NCBI GenBank assembly: GCA_008080735.1
Contig: SHMW01000045.1
Location: forward strand, 1-34,158
Source of the DNA: Promethearchaeota archaeon
GTDB taxonomy: Archaea > Asgardarchaeota > Lokiarchaeia > Sigyniarchaeales > SOKP01
Direction of reading: 5' to 3'
DNA: 34,158 nt
The first letter of the stretch is position 1. The number at the start of each line of letters is the position of its first letter. The position numbers and the translations under genes are program-made. The notes below the pieces were generated by a model that did no database searches, was not told the DNA's origin, and saw only the letters and a list, made by a program, of their open reading frames with translations. Shown piece after piece: positions 1 through 8,597 of the stretch.

Positions 1-1
1 C

Positions 2-592
2 GATTATTTCAAATCAGACACTTTCAAAACGAAGTATTCCCCAGAGGATCAGATAAAAATACAATATATTGTTGCTAAAGAAATTTTAGGTAATTTAATT
101 CAATATAATAAAATAGATCATACAACAGTCCCTCTTAAATATAATATCATCGCGAGGAATTATACCCTAATAAAACTTAAAGGGCAGAATGATAAGTCAA
201 TTTTGAGCAATATGAACAAGATATTTAACGATGAATTAGATATCACAAAAATTCAATCAACGATGAAGGCAATCGAACAAGATGGGATCATTTCTATCCA
301 AAAAAAAGACGATAAAAACCATTATGTTTTAGAAAAAGAATTAGAGCTGAGTGATGATGCAAAGCAAAAGTATAATGAGGGACTTCATCTGCTGGTCAAT
401 TGGCCTACTAATTTTTGGCGAAGTTTTTATAATATCCGAGAGTTGAATATAACACCCGCACCATCAATAAAATACCATGATTTTCTTAGTAAGGTGCTCT
501 CAAGAAGCGCGACGCAGGGATTTGGCCCCGCGGATTATGTATTCAAGAATTTAGTAAAATACTTTGAAAAAATAAGAGATGAAGGGAAATAA
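2..592 (+). CDS. Hypothetical protein, 5' end outside the window
   Basis: The reading frame is open from base 2 to the stop at 590-592, so this is the C-terminal part (at least 196 residues) of a longer protein. A TTG at 203 and an ATG at 212 lie inside it, but the 67 codons upstream read as normal protein (a lysine-, tyrosine- and isoleucine-rich segment), so neither is likely to be the start. The middle (an alternation of charged helices ending in GIISIQKKDDKNHYVLEKEL) resembles a winged-helix pattern with its beta wing. This is only an impression. I do not recognise the family. It is followed by a converging gene 32 bases downstream. Confidence 0.6.
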   Translation, partial: DYFKSDTFKTKYSPEDQIKIQYIVAKEILGNLIQYNKIDHTTVPLKYNIIARNYTLIKLKGQNDKSILSNMNKIFNDELDITKIQSTMKAIEQDGIISIQKKDDKNHYVLEKELELSDDAKQKYNEGLHLLVNWPTNFWRSFYNIRELNITPAPSIKYHDFLSKVLSRSATQGFGPADYVFKNLVKYFEKIRDEGK

Positions 593-624
593 CATAGATT
601 ACTCCTCCTTAGCTTGTCTAAGAA

Positions 625-1548
625 TCAAAATTCCTTAATTTTTCTTAAAGGAATTTCAAATTCCTCTAACAATGGAATGAGATGTTTCTTTCCATCTGAA
701 TTTATACCCGACCAATCCAAGATGAAAAAATCAACGGATTCTACATTCTTATTAATCATCTGGGAGATGAGATCTCTATCCAATCCCTTGATAAAATATT
801 TAGGGCATATATATGAGATCGCAACATCATGTTCTTTTATGAGTTTCTGAAATTGCGGAGCATAATGGGTACCGCCGAACCCAACACCGATCTTTTGTGA
901 TCTCCGGGTTCTAAACTCTTCATACTTCTTTATGGCATCAATAATCGCATCCGCAACCACTATACCACCCTCATTATCGTGCCATTCACTTGCTCTACTC
1001 CCTAATTCTATAAAAAGTAAAGGTCTCTCCAGCGTGGTGGGACCGTGATGGGACACCTCGATATCGATGGAAAAACTCTCCACATCTCGCTTTTGTGCAT
1101 TTTTTACTAAAGAGAGATATCCTGATTTTAACATTAACGCACTTGCTTGGGACAATTCTTTTCTTTTTCCTCCATATCTAATATCTCCGCCCCAATTTCC
1201 TGTAGTATGTACCAAGAACGATGGTCGACCCGTTTTTGACGCGTGTCTACTGGCAAAGATAAGAATATCGGGATCAATGTTGGAATCATTGAGTTTTAAA
1301 TCATCTAAAAAGATGAGTCTTTTATTAGTGGTTCCTAAAAACACAGAATTCTCATCTAATAAATTCTGTGAAGTTGGATCTCCAGAGGTGATCTCTTCCA
1401 ATTCAAATAGAGCGTTATTGTGCCATTTATCTATACTTCGTGTAAATTTATATGATTTAGAACCTAAGAGTTTATCCCTGATATTAAGAGAAGCTTTATC
1501 TTTCGTGGATGTGATAATCAAATAATGTGTCATAATTATTTTTCCCAT
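625..1548 (-). CDS. dtdA: D-aminoacyl-tRNA deacylase, archaeal GEK1 type
   Basis: This protein hydrolyses D-amino acids mischarged on tRNA (for example D-Tyr-tRNA) and so proofreads chirality in the cytosol. At 307 residues it matches the archaeal DtdA/GEK1 family in length and carries its signature blocks in order: FASRH, VHTTGNW, EVSHHGPT, ELGS and GFGGTHYAP. The His-rich blocks form the zinc-dependent active site in this family. Two starts are possible: ATG at 1548 (MGKII) or ATG at 1533 (MTHYLIITS). The second fits the usual N-terminus of the family better. No clear ribosome binding site separates them. The family is found in archaea and plants, so it supports an archaeal host. It appears monocistronic. 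Confidence 0.95.
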   Translation of the reverse strand: MGKIIMTHYLIITSTKDKASLNIRDKLLGSKSYKFTRSIDKWHNNALFELEEITSGDPTSQNLLDENSVFLGTTNKRLIFLDDLKLNDSNIDPDILIFASRHASKTGRPSFLVHTTGNWGGDIRYGGKRKELSQASALMLKSGYLSLVKNAQKRDVESFSIDIEVSHHGPTTLERPLLFIELGSRASEWHDNEGGIVVADAIIDAIKKYEEFRTRRSQKIGVGFGGTHYAPQFQKLIKEHDVAISYICPKYFIKGLDRDLISQMINKNVESVDFFILDWSGINSDGKKHLIPLLEEFEIPLRKIKEF

Positions 1549-1632
1549 GAGTGAATAATGAGTAGATATTCAAATTCTAGTAATACATCATAAAAATTAA
1601 ATTCTGGTTTGAAAAACCGATTTTCTCTCTGG

Positions 1633-2583
1633 TTAAAATCTTTTTTTCATCGTCCAATATAACCCACAAATATATGCTCCGATGGATTTCGAATAGAAAT
1701 AAGTTGTATTTTCCTGGACCCAGTTGATAATCATTTGATCTACATCGAAATTTGTTTTTAGATCCCATAGACACCATTTTAGAAGCAATTTTCCAAGACC
1801 TCGACCTCGTTCGCTTTTTTTTACTCCGGTCGGTCCGAAACTTCCGGGAAATTGAATCGAATGTGATGCCCATCCTATAATTTTCTCTGAGGTTAAGTCT
1901 ATAACGATGAACGTCGTTATTGGACTATTTTGAAATGATAATATGATTTCATCCGGCCAAAAACTCCATTGATACAGTTTGGGCATAAATGAAAGACGGA
2001 CTAATTCCTCCTCATCGCTTTTTTCCGCACGTTTTACCCGATAACCTTTATATGCTGAAGGGGGTCTTTCGGAGGATATATCCCCTAAAGATTTACAGAG
2101 ATTAATCCTTTCAATACCCTTTTTGAAACCGTGTTTTTTCAAAAAAAAGAATGCTTCAGTAAGACGGGGATCTAATCCCGGATACCAATAATCGGGAGCC
2201 GATGACATCACCTCAAATTTCATCCGAAAACTTTTATTGTCCGACTTTTCTATTTTCTCAGTCAAGTGATTAATTAGATAAGTTCCGATACCTCTATTCC
2301 TCCAGTCCTTGTGAACAATAAAAAATTTCAATACCGCTACTTTCCTAAATCTTTTTAAAATCAAAGACTTTCGCAAAACTGCCATAAAAAATGCGATTAT
2401 CTCTCCGCTCTCTTCAGTTAATACCACGCTAAGCGAAGGATCAAATATACGACTTTGTATAGTCGTTGCTTTGAATGTTTCTAATGAATGTGAGATCTTT
2501 CGCACATTATCCTCACAGAATTGATGGACTCTATCGATATTCTCGTGTGTGAGCGAAGAATGCCCAAATTGTTTGTAGTTCAT
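1633..2583 (-). CDS. Tandem-domain GNAT family N-acetyltransferase
   Basis: The 316-residue protein contains two GNAT folds. The first has an acetyl-CoA binding motif A near residues 89-103 (IVHKDWRNRGIGTYLI). The second has another near residues 250-268 (VKKSERGRGLGKLLL), followed by the NWVQENTTYFYSKSIGA segment typical of motif B. The domains are joined by a region beginning around residue 165. Such double GNAT proteins occur in mycothiol synthase and in many uncharacterised archaeal proteins. The acceptor substrate cannot be told from sequence. The start ATG at 2583 is preceded by TGATC at a suitable distance, matching the archaeal anti-Shine-Dalgarno sequence. The gene is divergent from the membrane protein gene at 2703. 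Confidence 0.85.
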   Translation of the reverse strand: MNYKQFGHSSLTHENIDRVHQFCEDNVRKISHSLETFKATTIQSRIFDPSLSVVLTEESGEIIAFFMAVLRKSLILKRFRKVAVLKFFIVHKDWRNRGIGTYLINHLTEKIEKSDNKSFRMKFEVMSSAPDYWYPGLDPRLTEAFFFLKKHGFKKGIERINLCKSLGDISSERPPSAYKGYRVKRAEKSDEEELVRLSFMPKLYQWSFWPDEIILSFQNSPITTFIVIDLTSEKIIGWASHSIQFPGSFGPTGVKKSERGRGLGKLLLKWCLWDLKTNFDVDQMIINWVQENTTYFYSKSIGAYICGLYWTMKKRF

Positions 2584-2702
2584 AATAAGATCAAATATAA
2601 ATCAATATAATGTAGGATTACAAAAATATTCTTCAAAGCAAGTTTAATAGATTCAAAAACTTAATTATCATAATTATAACTAAACAATATTATGAATAAA
2701 TC

Positions 2703-3452
2703 ATGTATTTAGAACCAAATCAAATACTGCAAGGAACCTTTAGTCTGATCTTTGTGGTAGTGGCAATTATAATCGCAATTTTAATAATTCGTCGATATTT
2801 TCAGTACAAATCTCCAGAACACCTCTATGTAGGTTTGGCATGGATTGGGTTGGCGGGACCGTGGTTTGCAGATGCGGTGGTATTGCCTTCAATACTAATT
2901 GGGAATATATTAAATCCAGCGCTAACAGCAGGAAATTACATTCCAATTACGTTAGTGGTGTCATTAATTACAACTTACTATGCACCCATTGCTATAATGT
3001 TTTGGCTTCTCGCATTCACTAAATTGCTCAGGTTAGAAAATAGAAAACTAGTTGTTGTTATATTCGGCGCTGTCTTTATCATATTTGAAATTTTGATGAT
3101 TATTTTTCCCTTTATTGACTTTAATTATTATATCGGTACCTATAATGGACCATTTGATTATGATTGGGGCTTAATAACCACGATATTTTACCTATCGGCT
3201 ATTTTTACAGCATTAATCTCGGGATTATTATTTGCGTATAGGGCCTATAAAGCTGAGAGTCCCGAGAGTAATTTAAGAGGGAAATTCTTAATAATATCGT
3301 TCATTTCTTTCGCTATCGCTTCAATAATTCCCTATGTATGGACTGATATCTCTGGATTGGTAATATCTCGGATAATCTTGGTATTTGTGGTGATTATGTT
3401 CTATTTCGGGCTAAATATGCCTAAGTTTGTGAAAGACCTAATTCTAAAATGA
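2703..3452 (+). CDS. Seven-helix membrane protein of unknown function
   Basis: The 249-residue protein is almost entirely hydrophobic, with about seven predicted membrane helices (roughly residues 10-30, 42-65, 78-107, 116-137, 153-178, 192-212 and 216-238). There is no signal peptide and no recognisable catalytic motif. No lysine sits in the last helix, so it does not look like a rhodopsin. Short charged loops such as KSPEH and KAESPESN lie between helices. Multi-helix proteins of this kind are frequent in Asgard genomes and mostly unnamed. The ATG at 2703 follows an AT-rich stretch without a ribosome binding site. I do not recognise the family. Confidence 0.75.
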   Translation: MYLEPNQILQGTFSLIFVVVAIIIAILIIRRYFQYKSPEHLYVGLAWIGLAGPWFADAVVLPSILIGNILNPALTAGNYIPITLVVSLITTYYAPIAIMFWLLAFTKLLRLENRKLVVVIFGAVFIIFEILMIIFPFIDFNYYIGTYNGPFDYDWGLITTIFYLSAIFTALISGLLFAYRAYKAESPESNLRGKFLIISFISFAIASIIPYVWTDISGLVISRIILVFVVIMFYFGLNMPKFVKDLILK

Positions 3453-3497
3453 TCTAATTATACTTTCTTTTCTTTTTTACCCTGAAACGGATAAAGC

Positions 3498-3514
3498 TTA
3501 TGAGCTACTCATAA
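3498..3514. repeat. Perfect inverted repeat, 7-bp arms
   Basis: TTATGAG-CTA-CTCATAA forms a perfect 7-bp inverted repeat with a 3-base spacer, 46 bases after the stop of the seven-helix protein gene. It could be a weak hairpin terminator, though no T-run follows directly, or an operator for the downstream gene. The rest of 3453-3681 is AT-rich with no other structure I can support. Confidence 0.35.
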
Positions 3515-3681
3515 ACTTATTTCTCCTATTGCTCAATTACTCAGTTAAATCTTAAAAGCGATATTATTTTATTAAAAAAAGTGTTGAAATAAAAGTTTGT
3601 TTCTTTCTGAAAAGAATGAAGATTTAAAAAGAAATAAATCCTAAATATTTGTATAAAAAATACCGAAAATGGTGATCAATA

Positions 3682-4155
3682 ATAGCTGAAAATAGAGAAA
3701 AAAAACAAAATAAATTTCGCAGTGTGAGGATTGTAATTTTTGTGGTGCTAGGGTTGTTTATTTTCGAACAATTTGCATTTTTTATTGGTTTTATTGGTCC
3801 AGTGCCTGATTCCTACTTGGATCTTTTGATTGAATTTAATGGATATATTGAATTTAATTATGCAATTTCCGTTCTTTTAGCTGAATTCATCTTTCCGATA
3901 ATTATATTGAATTTATTGGGGAAAAAAATAGAATTTAATCATTTTAAAAAGATTTCTTCCATATTGGCCCAAATCTCTGCTGGTTTGATTCTCTTTATAA
4001 TCCTCCTCGCTCCTATAGAGTTTTATTTATATGTTAGCATGATACAATCCACTGAACTGCAAATTTACCATATAACGACCATCATATTAACCATATTATT
4101 GGATTTGATTAGTTTATTAATATTCTTATTTTGTATATATAAATTAAGGAGCTAA
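3682..4155 (+). CDS. Small four-helix membrane protein, possible AUA start
   Basis: The protein has about four membrane helices and no recognised family. The first conventional start in frame is GTG at 3724 (143 residues), but it has no ribosome binding site. The frame stays open upstream to a stop at 3673-3675 and encodes a plausible hydrophilic N-terminus (AENREKKQNKFRS). GGTGATC at 3671-3677 is a perfect complement of the archaeal 16S tail and lies 4 bases before an ATA codon at 3682. I therefore place the start at ATA 3682 (158 residues) as the more economical reading. A one-base indel that disconnected ATG 3669 from this frame would be an alternative. Confidence 0.6.
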   Translation: MAENREKKQNKFRSVRIVIFVVLGLFIFEQFAFFIGFIGPVPDSYLDLLIEFNGYIEFNYAISVLLAEFIFPIIILNLLGKKIEFNHFKKISSILAQISAGLILFIILLAPIEFYLYVSMIQSTELQIYHITTIILTILLDLISLLIFLFCIYKLRS

Positions 4156-4297
4156 CACTACTTACTAATAAACTAATGAGATAAATCTAATCTTTTTTAT
4201 TTTAAATTAGAACCTTAAATGAATTCTAAATAAATAATCAAAATAGAATATTGCTTGAACTCTGTATGAATATCTGAAGAAAAAAATCTAGTCTGAA

Positions 4298-5293
4298 TCA
4301 TTTTTGCTTTCGGGTTGGTGGTGCCATAAATTCTGGTCCTATGGGATCCTTAATAGTGTCGTCTATTATTTGTTGAATTTTCTCTAAATCCTCTTCACTT
4401 AGACTCCACCCCATAACCTCATTGAAAGGTTCAACTTGTTTTGGATTTCTGGCCCCCCATAGAGCAGTTTCCACTCCTTTATCTAATATCCACCGAACAG
4501 CGAATGAAATTACTTCCATATCGTGTTTTTCTTGAGCAAATTCCTCTAATTTTTCTACTGCATTCAGATACTGGCTAAAACGCGGTTCTTGGAACTTCGG
4601 ATCATCATTCCGTAGATCGTCACCTTTAAACTTTCGGTCTTTACTCATCTTACCTGAAAGCATTCCCCGGCAAAGCGCACCGTAGGTAATCAAATAAATA
4701 TCATTCCGCTTGCAATACGGAAGAATATCATCCTCTATCTGCCTTTCAAACATATTATACGGCGGTTGACAACTATGTAATGGGGCATATTTCCTGAACT
4801 CGTCCATCTGATCCGGAGAATAGTTGCTTACACCAATCGCTCTTATCAATCCATCATCATATAATTCTTTCATTGCTTTTGCGGTCTCTTCGATTGGAGT
4901 AAGAGGATCCGGCCAATGGACTTGATAAAGGTCAATATAATCGGTTCTTAATCGTTTCAAAGAATCATCAACTTCCTTAAATATCCGCTCTCTTGACCCA
5001 TTCCGAAAAACATTTTGGTCCTCGTCCCATTCAAGGGTAACTTTTGTCGCGATAATAATGTTATCTCTTCCACCAAATTCTTGTACCGCTTGTCCTACAA
5101 TCTCCTCTGACTTCCCAAAACCATAGGCGGGCGCGGTATCGATCAATGAGATCCCTTTATCAAGTGCAGCCTTCACGGTTGCTAATGAATCTTCTTTCCT
5201 CTGAGGACCCCACATCCATTCCCCCAATGCCCACGTCCCTAATCCTATACGAGATGCATTTTTATCTGTACCTGGAAATTTAATTTTTTGCAT
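4298..5293 (-). CDS. Aldo/keto reductase
   Basis: This is an NADPH-dependent oxidoreductase of the aldo/keto reductase superfamily with a TIM-barrel fold, expected in the cytosol. Counting from the upstream GTG at 5302, the catalytic tetrad is visible as Asp55 and Tyr60 (LIDTAPAYG), Lys87 (IIATK) and His129 (YQVHWPD). The GVSNY block and the YNMFER block are also conserved. At about 330 residues it has normal length and resembles the subgroup related to bacterial YhdN, Tas and general stress protein 69. I chose ATG 5293 over GTG 5302 because it begins directly before the first barrel region. The substrate is unknown. It appears monocistronic. Confidence 0.93.
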   Translation of the reverse strand: MQKIKFPGTDKNASRIGLGTWALGEWMWGPQRKEDSLATVKAALDKGISLIDTAPAYGFGKSEEIVGQAVQEFGGRDNIIIATKVTLEWDEDQNVFRNGSRERIFKEVDDSLKRLRTDYIDLYQVHWPDPLTPIEETAKAMKELYDDGLIRAIGVSNYSPDQMDEFRKYAPLHSCQPPYNMFERQIEDDILPYCKRNDIYLITYGALCRGMLSGKMSKDRKFKGDDLRNDDPKFQEPRFSQYLNAVEKLEEFAQEKHDMEVISFAVRWILDKGVETALWGARNPKQVEPFNEVMGWSLSEEDLEKIQQIIDDTIKDPIGPEFMAPPTRKQK

Positions 5294-5468
5294 ATTATTC
5301 ACATTCTAAACAGAAGTCGCGAGAGTTAAAAATTCTTTATTCTATAAATTATTAAAAAAAGTAATAGAAAATCAGAACAATGTAGACTAATTTCAACTAG
5401 ATTTTTCAAATTTAATAAATTATTAAGTATCACATTATATATTATCAACTCTAAAATTTATACTATAT

Positions 5469-6425
5469 ATGTTCATAGATCCCCTACTTATAATAATCGC
5501 TTTTATCTTCGGAGCCACCTTCTTTATTGCTGAATTTTATGAGCCAGAACGTTCATACATCCCCGTTTCCCTTATCGCTGGAATATCCGTGGCATATTTC
5601 TTTTTAGTGGTTTTACCCGAAATTTCTGAGAGATTACCCGAATATCCGCTTCATTTAACTTTATTGGAGTATTTATTCGTCTTAATCGGGTTCGCGTTTA
5701 TTCATGTCTCTGAAAAGCTAATTCTCCAGAGAGTGGAGTCTAAATCTCAACAGAGAGTAAGAAAATTGATGAATATGGAGAATAATTTAGAAGCTGTGGA
5801 AGATAATATTGAGAATATTGTGAGCGAAGAACTAATGCATGAAGAATTGGACGAATTTGCCTTAAGGGATTTAGCTCGTGTACTTAAAAGTTTACATGAC
5901 CAAGGTTCTCAGATAAGAACTGATATTGGGGATCTGAAAATAAAAATTCATGATCACATTACCGAAGAATTTGGAAATTTGCGTTTTTTTACCAATTTTA
6001 CCTATCATTTTCTCATTGGATTAATTTTGGTAAATTTAATCTTAATTGATTTAATTTCTTCGATATTATTTTACTTTTTTGCTTTCTTTAGAACGGTGAT
6101 TCAGAATCAATCCTCTTCCAAATATAAAGTCTTTACTGATTTAGATATAGAGATAGATATGCAAGAAACTCAATTACAGAAGATATTATTAGCATCCGCA
6201 GCCCTTATTGGTATGGTTGTTGATTTAATTGTTGACTTAATCTATGAAATAAACTTAGAAGTACTGTATATTCTCTTTTCATTCACTTCAGGCGTAATTC
6301 TTTATACAATCGTGAGAGAAGTTTTACCAGAGAAAGAAAAGGGAAATCCGATCTTTTTCCTTGCGGGAGTGGTGGGATTTACCATAATCATTCTAACTAT
6401 TAATTTATTTGTTGTAATTTTATAA
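5469..6425 (+). CDS. ZIP-like membrane protein lacking the metal-binding motifs, with coiled-coil insert
   Basis: The 318-residue protein has about eight membrane helices. Residues 35-56 (IAGISVAYFFLVVLPEI) resemble ZIP transporter helix 2. Residues 238-290 (LASAALIGMV, then FTSGVILYTIVREVLPEK) closely follow the ZIP helix 6-7 pattern with its small-residue GxxLY and acidic-Pro-Glu end. The region that should carry the metal-site motifs (HNxxDG and HExPEG) reads YHFLIGLILVN and has no matching His/Glu pairs. A charged segment at about residues 88-165 is predicted to be coiled coil. It may therefore be a non-transporting relative. This assignment rests on pattern resemblance only. The ATG lies about 30 bases after a TATA-like TTATATATT, which suggests a leaderless transcript. 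Confidence 0.6.
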   Translation: MFIDPLLIIIAFIFGATFFIAEFYEPERSYIPVSLIAGISVAYFFLVVLPEISERLPEYPLHLTLLEYLFVLIGFAFIHVSEKLILQRVESKSQQRVRKLMNMENNLEAVEDNIENIVSEELMHEELDEFALRDLARVLKSLHDQGSQIRTDIGDLKIKIHDHITEEFGNLRFFTNFTYHFLIGLILVNLILIDLISSILFYFFAFFRTVIQNQSSSKYKVFTDLDIEIDMQETQLQKILLASAALIGMVVDLIVDLIYEINLEVLYILFSFTSGVILYTIVREVLPEKEKGNPIFFLAGVVGFTIIILTINLFVVIL

Positions 6426-6485
6426 AATGAATAGAGCTTGAAGAAAAATAGAGAATTTAATTTTTTATGGGTGGAAAATGAGCGG

Positions 6486-7151
6486 TTATTCAAAACTATA
6501 ACCTTCTTTTTCCCAAGCTTCTTTAATTATCGGATTCCTATTCATAAATTTGTTCATTAGGTCTTTTGGAACCTTATTAAGAGGGCATGCGAAATTAATA
6601 CAATCCGTACACACTTTTTTTTGTACCACCAATATCCACAGTAGCAAGGAAGGAATATAGAAAATTAATGCGAAATATAGCTGCCAAATGAGTAAGAATG
6701 GAATGGGAAAAGTCATCACCAAAATACCTCCGACTCCAAATTGGATTTTCTCGGATAAACTAAGTGGTCCCGGATCATATGTCCCCGCTTTATATTTTCC
6801 TTTGTCGATTACACAATGAAGTACCTTTTGAGATTCGTTTGCGAAATATGGACAATGATTACAAAGGATTCGCGTTTCCCATACGTTAAAAAAGAATAGC
6901 CCGTAGATTAACCAACTTATAAAGAAGATTAGTTTGAAAAGCAAAAGGACGGATGCAAATAGGACAATCAAAACGGTGGGAATAATTCCTATAAAGAGTG
7001 GCCCCGCAAAATACACTAAATATTTTATTTTAGGACGGCAGAAAAGCGTGCTATTAAGATCGCAATCTCCACACTCTTCCTCACTTTGCCATATACAGAT
7101 TTCCTTTCCTATTCCGATATCTAATTCTTTTTTACTCGATTTAGATTCCAT
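6486..7151 (-). CDS. Cysteine-rich four-helix membrane protein
   Basis: The 221-residue protein has ten cysteines arranged in three clusters outside the helices: Cys19, 27, 30 and 38; Cys97, 100 and 113; and Cys181, 184 and 189. About four membrane helices lie between them (residues 44-60, 62-90, 138-155 and 158-176). The CxxC pairs could bind zinc or an iron-sulphur cluster, but none matches a standard ferredoxin motif. I do not recognise the family. It lies 90 bases downstream of the cupin gene on the same strand, with an AT-rich gap containing a TATA-like element, so it may have its own promoter. Its neighbours (cupin and membrane polyferredoxin) suggest a redox role. Confidence 0.7.
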   Translation of the reverse strand: MESKSSKKELDIGIGKEICIWQSEEECGDCDLNSTLFCRPKIKYLVYFAGPLFIGIIPTVLIVLFASVLLLFKLIFFISWLIYGLFFFNVWETRILCNHCPYFANESQKVLHCVIDKGKYKAGTYDPGPLSLSEKIQFGVGGILVMTFPIPFLLIWQLYFALIFYIPSLLLWILVVQKKVCTDCINFACPLNKVPKDLMNKFMNRNPIIKEAWEKEGYSFE

Positions 7152-7241
7152 CTTTATAATCTTAATAAAAAAATAAGAAATATTATTTAAATTTATAGCA
7201 AACTTCCGCAGAAAAAAAAGAAAGAAGGAAAAGTTTTAAAA

Positions 7242-7580
7242 TTAAAGGATTTTTGTTTCTTCCGTAGGTGTGGGTGTTTTTATTACTAAAAATCGGAAAG
7301 TATTTTCAGATTCATTGCTTAATCGATGGGGGACTTTCGCCGGACTAAAGACCAATTCATCCTTGTGTACGGTTTCCTTTTCTTTGCCAATTTCTACAAT
7401 TCCGTCTCCTTCCAATACATAAAAACATACATCTACAGGAGTGACATGCATTTTAAGACTTTCACGTGGTTCTAGTGTTATATGGACGATTGTTGCATCT
7501 TTATAGGAAATTAATTTTCTCACATCTACTTGATGCGGTGTTTGAGCAACCTCCATTTCATTCATTTCTATTACTTTCAT
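7242..7580 (-). CDS. Cupin-domain protein
   Basis: This is a small single-domain cupin of 112 residues. The metal-site motif 1 is visible in altered form (EPRESLKMHVTPVDVCFYVLEGDG, split here as EPRESLKMHV and CFYVLEGDG). Motif 2 appears as SPAKVPHRLSN. The fold binds a metal such as Fe or Mn in many members. The start is ATG 7580 and not the in-frame ATG 18 bases upstream, because GGAGGT lies six bases before 7580 and overlaps that upstream codon stretch. The gene begins 33 bases after the stop of the membrane polyferredoxin gene, so the two are very likely cotranscribed. Its reaction is unknown. Confidence 0.88.
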   Translation of the reverse strand: MKVIEMNEMEVAQTPHQVDVRKLISYKDATIVHITLEPRESLKMHVTPVDVCFYVLEGDGIVEIGKEKETVHKDELVFSPAKVPHRLSNESENTFRFLVIKTPTPTEETKIL

Positions 7581-7613
7581 GGTTTTACCTCCTATCATCT
7601 AGTTACTTTTTGA

Positions 7614-8453
7614 TTATTTTGATATTCTTATTGCGTCTTGTGGACAAATCTCAGCGCAACGATTACATAAATAACATTCTGCTTTAGAATCATCCCTTCC
7701 TGCTTCTTGTATGGGACAAATTTGCTCGCATAAACCACAATCCGTACAATCTTCAGTTCTCACTAACGTATACCTGCTCAAACGACTAGTAAGATTTGTC
7801 ATTACTCCGAAAGGACAGGCTAAGGTACACCAAGGTCTATAAACGAAAAGACTTGCTATTACTGTGATTCCTAAGAGTATTAACGGAACCCAAAACACAA
7901 ATCCCAGCGGATTTACAAAAAGGGAAAACCCCAAGAATGGATTAAAGATCTGTAATACGTTCATTGACCAGAAGATCGCCATGATAAAAAATACTAAAAA
8001 CAACACTCCCCGAATCCCTAATCGGATCTTTTTTGGAATACCCAATATATATTTTCCCCGTTCGCTCTTTTTCGCATTGGTTTTAAATTGAACCTTCGAT
8101 ATTAATTCTTGTAATACGCCTAAAGGGCAGCCATATCCGCAGAATGTTCTTCCTATCACCAAAGTCGTCGCGAGTAGCAAGAATAAAATAATAATCATCG
8201 GAAGCACCGTCAAAACTGGATTCCCCATTGTAATTGTAAATAAGATTTGTTGGATGGGCATCACCGCGTTTGGAATGCCTCCTAATATAATCCCTCCTAT
8301 TACAAGTGAGATCCCATACAAAATAAGGGAATAGGTTTTTTTCATTTGTTTTCTATATAGAAGGAAAAATGCCACCACACTGAGAATTCCCCACAAAATA
8401 AACATCGGTACGATATCTATTAATTGAAGCTTAGCTCCACTCATTTGAAACAT
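7614..8453 (-). CDS. NapH/NosR-type membrane polyferredoxin
   Basis: The protein passes electrons through 4Fe-4S clusters at the membrane. It has about five helices and two CxxxCP motifs typical of the NapH/NosR/RdxA family (FCGYGCPLG near residue 105 and WCTLACPFG near 209). It ends in two classical ferredoxin motifs (CTDCGLCEQICP near 236 and CYLCNRCAEICP near 260). In this family the clusters commonly face the cytoplasm and connect the quinol pool with a soluble acceptor. I chose ATG 8453 because GTGAT lies seven bases upstream and the alternative GTG 8465 is inside it. The promoter region carries the same palindrome as the CODH-like operon. The cupin gene follows after 33 bases. Confidence 0.92.
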   Translation of the reverse strand: MFQMSGAKLQLIDIVPMFILWGILSVVAFFLLYRKQMKKTYSLILYGISLVIGGIILGGIPNAVMPIQQILFTITMGNPVLTVLPMIIILFLLLATTLVIGRTFCGYGCPLGVLQELISKVQFKTNAKKSERGKYILGIPKKIRLGIRGVLFLVFFIMAIFWSMNVLQIFNPFLGFSLFVNPLGFVFWVPLILLGITVIASLFVYRPWCTLACPFGVMTNLTSRLSRYTLVRTEDCTDCGLCEQICPIQEAGRDDSKAECYLCNRCAEICPQDAIRISK

Positions 8454-8536
8454 TTCTTTTATCACTTTTAAGTTTGTTCAATTTCAAATCGTATAATTAC
8501 ACCTAATACAATTCAAAAACTAAAATAAAATTAAAA

Positions 8537-8550
8537 CCGAACATGTTCAA
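8537..8550. promoter_or_regulatory. Palindromic operator copy 1 (CCGAACATGTTCAA)
   Basis: The core GAACATGTTC at 8539-8548 is a perfect 10-bp palindrome. It lies about 85 bases upstream of the polyferredoxin start. The same 14 bases occur upstream of the CODH-like gene at 11178-11191, and I found no third copy in the window. On the minus strand an AT-rich candidate TATA region follows immediately. The binding regulator is unknown. Confidence 0.7.
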
Positions 8551-8597
8551 TTTAAGCATAATTAGAAAATAAAAAAATTGTGAGATTTTTAAATTAT

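Noticed and set aside
1577..1873. Basic open frame on the minus strand overlapping the GNAT gene
   Set aside because: It is an out-of-frame shadow of the acetyltransferase C-terminus, which has clear motifs in its own frame.
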